A stretch of DNA of 64,000 nucleotides, from assembly GCA_044350805.1 (NCBI GenBank), contig JBILGU010000004.1, forward strand, positions 110,848 to 174,847, written 5' to 3'. The DNA comes from UBA6136 sp044350805. Its GTDB lineage: Bacteria > Pseudomonadota > Gammaproteobacteria > Methylococcales > Methylococcaceae. Positions 58,325 through 64,000 of this stretch are shown here, in pieces. The first letter of the stretch is position 1; the number at the start of each line of letters is the position of its first letter. A program made the translations under genes and the position numbers. The notes under the pieces were generated by a model. The model had not been told where the DNA came from. It made no database searches and saw only the letters and a program-made list of their open reading frames with translations.

Positions 58325-59734
58325 ATGAGCGCAAAAGACGTCCTGAAGTTGATCAAGGAAAACGAGGTCCGCTATGTGGATCTGCGTTTCGTGGACACCA
58401 AAGGCAAAGAGCAGCATGTCACCATCCCGGCCAGTACTGTGGATGAAGACATGTTCGAAGATGGCAAGATGTTCGACGGTTCGTCGATCGCGGGTTGGAA
58501 GCATATCAATGAATCCGACATGATCCTGATGCCTGATGCATCCACCGCTGTTCTCGATCCTTTCTTCGACGACGTCACGCTCATTATCCGCTGCGACATC
58601 ATCGAACCGGCTGACATGAAGGGCTACGAACGTGACCCGCGCTCCATTGCAAAGCGCGCAGAAGCGTACATGAAGTCCACTGGCATCGCCGATACCGCGC
58701 TGTTCGGCCCGGAAAACGAATTCTTCGTTTTTGACGATGTGCGCTGGCATGCAGACATGAGCGGCTGCTCTGTCCGGATCGATTCTGAAGAAGCGGGCTG
58801 GAACTCTTCAAAGTCCTATGATGACGGTAACACCGGTCATCGTCCCGGCACCAAGGGTGGTTATTTCCCCGTTCCGCCGGTTGATTCCTTGCAGGATCTT
58901 CGCTCTGCAATGTGTAACACCCTCGAAGACTTCGGTATGGTGGTTGAAGTTCATCACCACGAAGTCGCCACGGCTGGCCAGTGTGAAATCGGCGTCAAGT
59001 TTGGCACCCTGGTCAAGAAAGCGGACGAAGTTCTGGATCTCAAGTACGTTGTACAGAACGTCGCTCACGCCTATGGCAAGACCGCAACCTTCATGCCGAA
59101 GCCCATCGTGGGTGACAACGGAAGCGGCATGCACGTTCACCAGTCTCTGGCGAAGGACGGCAAGAACCTCTTTACCGGTGACCTTTACGGTGGACTTTCT
59201 GAAACCGCATTGTTCTACATCGGCGGTATCATCAAGCATGCAAAGGCACTGAACGCATTCTGTAATGCCTCAACCAATAGCTACAAGCGTCTGGTTCCTG
59301 GCTTTGAAGCGCCGGTCATGCTGGCCTACTCTGCGCGTAACCGTTCAGCGTCCATCCGCGTTCCTTACGTCCAGAATCCGAAGGCGCGTCGCATCGAAGT
59401 CCGTTTCCCGGACTCAACTGCGAATCCTTACCTCGCTTTCTCTGCCATGCTGATGGCGGGTCTCGACGGCATCCAGAACAAGATCCATCCGGGCGAAGCG
59501 ATGGATAAGGATCTTTATGATCTGCCGCCGGAAGAGGAAAAGGCCATCCCGCAGGTGGCTCACGCGTTCGACCAGGCGCTCGAAGCTCTGGACGCAGACC
59601 GTGAGTTCCTCACCCGTGGCGGTGTCTTCACCAACGACGCGATCGATGCTTACATCGGTCTGAAGATGGAGGAAGTCACCCGTCTGCGGATGACCACCCA
59701 TCCGGTTGAGTTCGATATGTACTTCAGCCTCTAA
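58325..59734 (+). CDS. glnA: Glutamine synthetase type I
   Basis: The ATP-dependent ammonia-assimilating enzyme, 469 residues. The beta-grasp domain has DLRFVDTKGKEQHVTIPA, followed by FDGSSIAGW, the metal site FGPENEFFVFD, GDNGSGMHVHQSL, NSYKRLVPGFEAPV and RIEVRFPDSTANPYLAFSAMLMAGLDG-type end. Tyr398 in DLYDLPPEE is the adenylylation site, so GlnE/GlnB control is expected. Codon use is strongly biased. Upstream sigma-54 and NtrC-like sites indicate nitrogen regulation. Confidence 0.98.
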   Translation: MSAKDVLKLIKENEVRYVDLRFVDTKGKEQHVTIPASTVDEDMFEDGKMFDGSSIAGWKHINESDMILMPDASTAVLDPFFDDVTLIIRCDIIEPADMKGYERDPRSIAKRAEAYMKSTGIADTALFGPENEFFVFDDVRWHADMSGCSVRIDSEEAGWNSSKSYDDGNTGHRPGTKGGYFPVPPVDSLQDLRSAMCNTLEDFGMVVEVHHHEVATAGQCEIGVKFGTLVKKADEVLDLKYVVQNVAHAYGKTATFMPKPIVGDNGSGMHVHQSLAKDGKNLFTGDLYGGLSETALFYIGGIIKHAKALNAFCNASTNSYKRLVPGFEAPVMLAYSARNRSASIRVPYVQNPKARRIEVRFPDSTANPYLAFSAMLMAGLDGIQNKIHPGEAMDKDLYDLPPEEEKAIPQVAHAFDQALEALDADREFLTRGGVFTNDAIDAYIGLKMEEVTRLRMTTHPVEFDMYFSL

Positions 59735-59778
59735 GGTTGAGGTCCATCTCGAGGTGAGGCCTTGGCTTCACCCAAACC

Positions 59779-59806
59779 CGAAAGCCCCGCTTGCCGGGGC
59801 TTTCGT
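59779..59806 (+). terminator. Intrinsic terminator after glnA
   Basis: CGAAAGCCCCG-CTTG-CCGGGGCTTTCG then TTTG; a strong stem about 45 nt after the stop. Confidence 0.8.
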
Positions 59807-60024
59807 TTGTCTGAGGACAAATTCGAATTAGATGCATCGTGGGCACTCATCATCACAACAATTTCGGCAACCCGTATCGTCAACAATGATGATCGCGTGG
59901 GATGGGCTGGAGGCGTCCCATAGGAAGACATCTTCTTTCCCAAACCAGGGCCGCCTTGGCTTTTGCCCCATCATGTGTCCGTTCAGCCTTCGATACGTTG
60001 AAGAACCATGTGAATGCCTCTCAT

Positions 60025-60044
60025 CGTTAGTTTTTTTTAGTTTT
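60025..60044 (+). promoter_or_regulatory. Tandem 10-bp repeat, proposed response-regulator operator (kinase operon)
   Basis: CGTTAGTTTT directly followed by TTTTAGTTTT. The first 10-mer is identical to one at 62718-62727, in front of the IPTL-CTERM gene. A -10-like CAAAAT (60062-60067) lies 17 bp downstream. Confidence 0.45.
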
Positions 60045-60098
60045 GGATTTTGGATTACCCTCAAAATGCCTCATCGAGTGGAAGGAGTAAATTGGCGG

Positions 60099-61934
60099 GT
60101 GATTCGGAAGGGTTTTAGCATTTTGATGCTTTTCCTCTGGGCAGTGGCCTCAGACGCGAAGGATTACATCGGACACATGTCTTTTTTTGAAGATGTGTCG
60201 GGTCAGCTTGCTTTCGAAAACTTGCCTCAAAAGGATTTCAAGGATTTTTCCGGCGTCCTCAGTAAAGGTTACAGCCCGTCGACGTTCTGGATTCGTCTTC
60301 ATATCGATCCGGAGGGGACGACCGATCCACTAGTTCTCCGAATCCGCCCCAACTATCTCGATGAGATCGTTCTCTATGATCCCGAATTAGGTTCCATGGG
60401 CCGTGCCGCAACAGGTGATGAAGTTAAAACGAGGGATCATTATGAATCCCTGAATCTCAGCCTGACGATCCCTGCAGGCGGAACATCCAGGGATGTCTGG
60501 CTACGGATCCGAACGAAGAGCAGCTTTCTTTTCACCGTCGAGGCGCTCCACCTGGATGACATTGCCCGGGATGATCAGGTTCAGCATCTCAAATCCGCGT
60601 TCTATCTCTCGCTGATTGGTCTTTTCATCATTTGGGGCACCTTGAACTGGTGGGGAACGAGAGACCAGGTCATCGCGCTCTTCGTCCTGAAGCAGACCTT
60701 AGGCTTGGTCTATCTGGCCGGAATTCTGGGTTATGTACGCTATTTCTGGCCGATCTCATGGAGTCTGTCACCCGGGTTTCTGGTGGATATGAGCATGGGG
60801 TTTTATGGTGCTGCGGCGTTCTGGTTCGAGTACCGGTTCCTTCGGGAGTTTCGTCCAAATCAGTATCTGCTGTCCGCGCTACGGTGGATGCCAGCCTTCC
60901 TGCCCATTTATTTTATTTTGACCGCACTGGGTTGGATTCAGTGGGCCTTCATGCTCTGCATGATCCTTTTCGTCGTGGGGCCCATCCTGACGTTTTGTCT
61001 CGCCTGGACGACAAAACCCGTGACGAAAGCATCTGAAGGTCAACTAATTCAGTTGCCTCGAAAGCTACTGGTGACGGTTTATGGTGTCATTCTGCTCGGA
61101 CTCTCGTCGACCACATTACCCGTCATGGGTTGGGTACTGGCGGGGTCCATGGTCTTTGATGGTCCTCTCATCTATAGCCTGATGAATGGTCTTGCGATCC
61201 TGGTCCTTCTTCAGTTACGAATCAACATTAGTGAACGCCAGAGGGTAGCTCTCGAAATTCAGAATCGTGAGGTCAAGAAGCAGGTCGAAATCGAGCGATC
61301 CGGGCGCGAGGAGCAGTCCCGGTTTTTGGCCATGTTGACTCATGAACTCCGGACCCCCATGACGGCGATCCGGATGTCGTTGGGTGCCTCGGACTGTGAC
61401 CCCGCCATTTACTCGGAGGCTGACGAGTCCATTGCTGAAATGGCGGCGATTCTGGACCGCTGCTTGACGGCCGATCAGCTGGACCGGGGTAAGCTCACAC
61501 CACGTTCCAGTCAGTTCTGGGGCGGTGTGGAACTGCGAAGCCTGGTTACGCGTTGTTCAGATTCTTCAAGGGTCGAGCTTCAGATGGATGAGGATGTCCC
61601 GATCAAAAAGGATGTGGTTTTGTTCCGGATGGTGATGACCAATCTGATCGACAATGCACTGAAGTACAGCGAACCCTCTTCCAAGGTGTCAATAAAGGCC
61701 GAGCAGGTCGACTCTTTGTGGTCCATCCGGGTGGAAAACGTCCCGGGAAAGGCAGGTTGGCCAGATCCTGAGCAGCTCTTTCAAAGATACTATCGCGCAC
61801 CCCGAGCCCAACGCATCTCAGGCACCGGCTTGGGCCTCTACTTGGCCCATGAGTTAAGTCGAAGCCTGGGAGGAGAGCTTCGTTACACACCCTCATCGAT
61901 CCACATCGGGTTCACGCTATGCCTGCCCCTTTAA
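60099..61934 (+). CDS. 7TMR-DISM-type membrane sensor histidine kinase
   Basis: 611 residues from GTG 60099, with AAGGAG about 11 nt upstream and a standard signal peptide (MIRKGFSILMLFLWAVASDA). ATG 60066 is an alternative but would lie in the proposed promoter. Residues about 25-165 form a periplasmic DISMED2-like beta domain (STFWIRLHI, VWLRIRTKSSFLF). Residues about 170-385 carry seven membrane helices, then a coil and a HisKA domain with H415 in LTHELRTPMTAIR. The ATPase domain has NLIDNALKYSEPSSKV and RISGTGLGLYLAHELSRSLGG. It overlaps its response regulator by 16 nt. The signal is unknown; DISM sensors often bind carbohydrates. Confidence 0.87.
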   Translation: MIRKGFSILMLFLWAVASDAKDYIGHMSFFEDVSGQLAFENLPQKDFKDFSGVLSKGYSPSTFWIRLHIDPEGTTDPLVLRIRPNYLDEIVLYDPELGSMGRAATGDEVKTRDHYESLNLSLTIPAGGTSRDVWLRIRTKSSFLFTVEALHLDDIARDDQVQHLKSAFYLSLIGLFIIWGTLNWWGTRDQVIALFVLKQTLGLVYLAGILGYVRYFWPISWSLSPGFLVDMSMGFYGAAAFWFEYRFLREFRPNQYLLSALRWMPAFLPIYFILTALGWIQWAFMLCMILFVVGPILTFCLAWTTKPVTKASEGQLIQLPRKLLVTVYGVILLGLSSTTLPVMGWVLAGSMVFDGPLIYSLMNGLAILVLLQLRINISERQRVALEIQNREVKKQVEIERSGREEQSRFLAMLTHELRTPMTAIRMSLGASDCDPAIYSEADESIAEMAAILDRCLTADQLDRGKLTPRSSQFWGGVELRSLVTRCSDSSRVELQMDEDVPIKKDVVLFRMVMTNLIDNALKYSEPSSKVSIKAEQVDSLWSIRVENVPGKAGWPDPEQLFQRYYRAPRAQRISGTGLGLYLAHELSRSLGGELRYTPSSIHIGFTLCLPL

Positions 61935-62611
61935 GTATCGCGCTGGTTGAGGACCACGATAAGGTCCGCGTTGCGACCGCCGTATTTCTTAGAAAGCATG
62001 GCCATCATGTCTTCGAGCTCGAGTGCGCTGAAGATTTGGAAACCGTCGTGGGAGGCGCACTGGTCCACCTCTTTATCCTTGATCTCAATTTGCCGGGCGA
62101 AGATGGGCTGGCCTTTGCGAACAGATTACGAAAGATTCAGCCTCACGTTGGGATCATCATGATGACCGCCCGTGCAAGTTCTGATCACATTGCCAGAGGC
62201 TATCAGGAAGGCGCCGATGTCTATCTGGTGAAACCGGTGGTGCCGGAAATCCTGCTGGGCGCAATTGAGTCCATCCGGCGGCGTTTAAGCCTTGCTCCGC
62301 TCAATGATGAGGGGGCATTTCGGTTGGAACTCTCCTCTCTCTCCCTTTTTGGACCCGCTGGAAAAGTAGGGCTCAATCAAGCGGAGCTCGCGGTCCTTGT
62401 TGGACTCATGCGCTCTCCGAAGCGAATTCTGGATATCTATCAGGTCGCAGAGCTCATGGGCCAGACCGAAGAGACCTTTAGTCAGGCCTCAATCGTGGTT
62501 CGGATTGTGCGGCTTAGGAAAAAGATCATGGCCGCGGGAGCAGCTCGCAGCTGCATCAAGACCCAGAAGCCATCTGGCTATCAACTCTGCATTCCCATCA
62601 AAATTTTCTGA
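61919..62611 (+). CDS. OmpR/PhoB-family response regulator
   Basis: 230 residues. The receiver domain (about 1-120) has the acidic pair ED11-12, phosphoacceptor D55 in LFILDLNLPGEDG, MMTARASSDHIARGY and the lysine of YLVKPV. The C-terminal part (about 135-228) is winged-helix: LNQAELAVLVGLMRSPKRILD, SIVVRIVRLRKKIMAAG (recognition helix) and IKTQKPSGYQL. Its gene starts inside the kinase gene, so they form a two-component pair. OmpR-class dimers bind direct repeats about 10-11 bp apart, like those at 60025 and 62708. Confidence 0.9.
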   Translation: MPAPLSIALVEDHDKVRVATAVFLRKHGHHVFELECAEDLETVVGGALVHLFILDLNLPGEDGLAFANRLRKIQPHVGIIMMTARASSDHIARGYQEGADVYLVKPVVPEILLGAIESIRRRLSLAPLNDEGAFRLELSSLSLFGPAGKVGLNQAELAVLVGLMRSPKRILDIYQVAELMGQTEETFSQASIVVRIVRLRKKIMAAGAARSCIKTQKPSGYQLCIPIKIF

Positions 62612-62707
62612 ATTGTTGGCACTTCGCCCGAAGTACCGTCACACCCCGATGTGACAGAGCCTTCAGCTAATCTCTCCCCGGATTCCAGCGAGGATCGATC
62701 CGTTCTC

Positions 62708-62727
62708 CGTTAGTGTTCGTTAGTTTT
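62708..62727 (+). promoter_or_regulatory. Tandem 10-bp repeat, proposed response-regulator operator (IPTL-CTERM gene)
   Basis: CGTTAGTGTT immediately followed by CGTTAGTTTT, one mismatch apart. The second copy occupies the -35 position relative to an extended -10 (TGCTAAAAAT, 62742-62751), as expected for an OmpR-class activator. Confidence 0.5.
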
Positions 62728-62741
62728 TAATTTCCAGCCCC

Positions 62742-62751
62742 TGCTAAAAAT
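62742..62751 (+). promoter_or_regulatory. Extended -10 of the IPTL-CTERM gene
   Basis: TGCTAAAAAT, 17 bp after the tandem repeat and about 38 bp before the GTG start. No consensus -35 is present, so activation is likely needed. Confidence 0.4.
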
Positions 62752-62788
62752 AGTGCGTAAGTTTTCCTAATTTTTGGCGGGGGTTCTT

Positions 62789-63721
62789 GTGAAGCTTTTT
62801 TTAACGGCTTTTTTGTTGTTTGGTGGTTTGGCGATGAGTTTAGGAGTTGGTGCAACGACCATATACCAATACTCAGGCACTCCCTCAGGCGTTGGGACAG
62901 GCTTTAATAACTCTAATCCAGCGGCCATAAAAATTACTCCGTCGACTAATGCAACAGTAAGTACCATTCTGGTCAGTTTGGGTAGCTTTGGTACTCCATC
63001 AAACCCCATCGTAGTAACAATTTGTAATGACAACGGAAGCGGAACAGCACCCTCAGGTACTTGCCCGGCAACATTCACGACGGGTACATCAAGCATTCCG
63101 ATGTGGACCGACGTAACTTATACGGGATCCTACTCGGCTACCGCCAATGCGCCTTTTTGGATCAAATTTAGTAGTCTTAGCACGGGATTCAGTGCGTTCT
63201 GGTCTGTACAGAACACAGGAAGCAATACGGGAGGAAGCTACACCTACAATCCAGGTACAGTTAGTTGGGATCCCGCTAGTGACTTTGTCGTAACGGTTTC
63301 GGGAACTGTTCCAGCCTCAGCCCCCACAGCTACTTCAGGCGCCGCTTCTTCAATCACAACAACTGGCGCGACGCTTAATGGCACGGTCAACGATAACGGT
63401 GCAAGCACAACCGTTACTTTTAATTATGGGTTGACTAACGCTTACGGTTCGTCAGTGACAGCAACGCAAAGTCCAGTAGCAGCAGGAGCGGGTTCAACAG
63501 CTGTATCAGCTGGATTAACTGGATTAACGTGTAATACCACCTATCACTTCGGAGTCACCGCTACAAATAGTGTCAACACAACGAATGGTAGCGATGCTAC
63601 TTTTACAACATCTGCGTGTGCAGTCGCAGTTCCGACGCTCAGTGAATGGACACAGTCGCTGCTGGCATTGATGGCAATCACACTTCTTGGTTGGCATTTT
63701 CATCGCGAAGGTAGTTATTGA
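62789..63721 (+). CDS. IPTL-CTERM exported surface protein with fibronectin-III-like domain
   Basis: 310 residues from GTG 62789, after GGCGGGGG. A signal peptide (1-22, KLFLTAFLLFGGLAMSLGVGA) leads to a Ser/Thr/Gly/Asn-rich beta domain (about 25-175) resembling choice-of-anchor domains. A fibronectin-III/Ig-like repeat follows (about 178-275, TTGATLNGTVNDNGASTTVTF, TTYHFGVTATN). The C-terminus is VPTLSEW, a hydrophobic helix and HFHRE, an IPTL-CTERM sorting tag with Val in place of Ile. Such tags are processed by an exosortase, not found here. The sequence is clearly AT-richer than the rest of the window, suggesting transfer. Confidence 0.82.
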   Translation: MKLFLTAFLLFGGLAMSLGVGATTIYQYSGTPSGVGTGFNNSNPAAIKITPSTNATVSTILVSLGSFGTPSNPIVVTICNDNGSGTAPSGTCPATFTTGTSSIPMWTDVTYTGSYSATANAPFWIKFSSLSTGFSAFWSVQNTGSNTGGSYTYNPGTVSWDPASDFVVTVSGTVPASAPTATSGAASSITTTGATLNGTVNDNGASTTVTFNYGLTNAYGSSVTATQSPVAAGAGSTAVSAGLTGLTCNTTYHFGVTATNSVNTTNGSDATFTTSACAVAVPTLSEWTQSLLALMAITLLGWHFHREGSY

Positions 63722-63761
63722 TCTACCAACTCGCGGGGGGGATCGCGGGGAGGGATGTGAT

Positions 63762-63787
63762 GGGCGCTTTGGCGCCCGTTTCATTTT
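63762..63787 (+). terminator. Terminator after the IPTL-CTERM gene
   Basis: GGGCGC-TTTG-GCGCCC followed by GTTTCATTTT; a short GC stem with a mixed T-rich tail about 40 nt after the stop. Confidence 0.6.
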
Positions 63788-63809
63788 CGATGTCCTTCAA
63801 AATCCAACA

Positions 63810-63896
63810 ATGCGTAACCGAATCATTCTTCTAGTTGGATTGCTGGGCCTTGGAACTTTAATCGGTGGTTGGGGTGTACCCGTTCACGGGGTTTGA
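63810..63896 (+). pseudogene. Short frame resembling a stranded signal peptide
   Basis: 28 codons (MRNRIILLVGLLGLGTLIGG...) encode a basic start and a hydrophobic core, then stop after VPVHGV. It looks like the N-terminus of an exported protein cut short near 63890, where the edge frame on the other strand ends. It could equally be chance. Confidence 0.25.
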
Positions 63897-64000
63897 TCAG
63901 GCGGCCATTTTTTCGATCTGATTTGAGGCTGGGATTGAGTGGATGTGATCGATGGGTAGCCTGATGGTGACAGCTTCGCCCTGGATGCCTTCCTCGCAGA
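63897..64000 (-). CDS. C-terminal fragment of an unknown protein (runs off right edge)
   Basis: An open minus-strand frame of 34 codons ends with TGA at 63899-63897. The visible end is VTIRLPIDHIHSIP...NQIEKMAA. I do not recognise it; it could be a transposase or any other protein tail. Too short for a firm call. Confidence 0.3.
   Translation of the reverse strand, partial: CEEGIQGEAVTIRLPIDHIHSIPASNQIEKMAA

Larger units (their letters stand above)
59735..60098. other. Gap between glnA and the sensor kinase gene
   Basis: Contains the glnA terminator (59779-59806) and, at 60025-60044, a tandem 10-bp repeat proposed as an operator. An open frame in phase with the kinase extends back to 59832, but the composition there is unlike coding sequence and the repeat and -10 would lie inside it. 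No separate gene is supported. Confidence 0.5.

Noticed and set aside
59832..60098. N-terminal extension of the sensor kinase
   Set aside because: It would place about 90 non-conserved residues before a complete signal peptide and cover the proposed operator and -10.
63687..63896. A 69-codon frame reading through the IPTL-CTERM terminator
   Set aside because: Its first part overlaps the end of the IPTL gene and the hairpin. Only the short signal-peptide-like end is kept, as a low-confidence item.
1..64000. tRNA, rRNA, CRISPR arrays and intact insertion sequences
   Set aside because: No CCA-ending cloverleaf, spaced identical repeats or complete transposase with terminal inverted repeats was seen by eye; small RNAs cannot be excluded without a covariance-model search.

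Overview
The window is a chromosomal segment of about 57 % GC, read here as coming from a gammaproteobacterium. The signs are cmoB, rimO, hemF, a pcnB-folK-panB-panC string, a complete-looking division and cell-wall (dcw) cluster running into lpxC and secA with a dciA-type gene between them, and an NtrC/sigma-54-type glnA promoter. The adjacent genes for 3-hexulose-6-phosphate synthase and 6-phospho-3-hexuloisomerase, with transketolase, a class II aldolase and a short transaldolase, point to ribulose monophosphate (RuMP) formaldehyde assimilation, i.e. a methylotroph or methanotroph. That lifestyle is an inference; no methane or methanol oxidation gene lies in the window.

Layout. 1-1.6 kb: the tail of a chemosensory operon (CheB-like C-terminus, then a WspR-like receiver fused to a PP2C/SpoIIE phosphatase, then a small lipoprotein). 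1.6-3 kb (minus): short transaldolase and an unknown protein. 3.1-6.75 kb: miaB-phoH-ybeY-corC. 6.7-9.9 kb (minus): a tightly coupled trio of membrane protein, coiled-coil protein and MepA endopeptidase. 10-14.8 kb: small membrane protein, yjbQ, then hisB-H-A-F-I-E and a gamma-carbonic-anhydrase-like protein. 14.8-25 kb: aroE, hemB, mlaC, hemF, cmoB, rimO, an FKBP, pcnB-folK-panB-panC. 25-31.6 kb: a LysR regulator divergent from tkt-fba, convergent with hps-phi, then a secreted or membrane protein with five TGVxKYL repeats. 31.7-34.9 kb: HAD phosphatase, UvrD-family helicase, DUF2892 protein. 35.2-51.6 kb: mraZ-rsmH-ftsL-ftsI-murE-mraY-murD-ftsW-murG-murC-murB-ddl-ftsQ-ftsA-ftsZ, then lpxC, dciA, secA. 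murF is absent from its usual place. 56-59.7 kb: argJ, a Nudix-ThiE-like fusion, glnA. 59.8-64 kb: a sensor kinase/response regulator pair, an AT-richer IPTL-CTERM surface protein, and a truncated frame at the edge.

How the genes fit together. The dcw block makes lipid II precursors (MurB-E, MraY, MurG, Ddl) and builds the divisome (FtsL/I/W/Q/A/Z). Its sigma-70 promoter is followed by four MraZ boxes at an exact 10-bp period. The carbon block fixes formaldehyde (Hps, Phi) and regenerates ribulose 5-phosphate (Tkt, Fba, transaldolase). A LysR protein probably controls tkt-fba through a 19-bp palindrome. glnA carries a sigma-54 promoter and an NtrC-like enhancer at about -106.

The most unusual items are the Wsp-like receiver with a phosphatase output in place of GGDEF, the TGVxKYL repeat protein beside the RuMP genes, a shared 10-bp tandem operator in front of both the kinase and the IPTL-CTERM gene, the membrane/coiled-coil/MepA trio, and a probable AUU start for pcnB. 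No tRNA, rRNA, CRISPR array or intact insertion sequence was seen.
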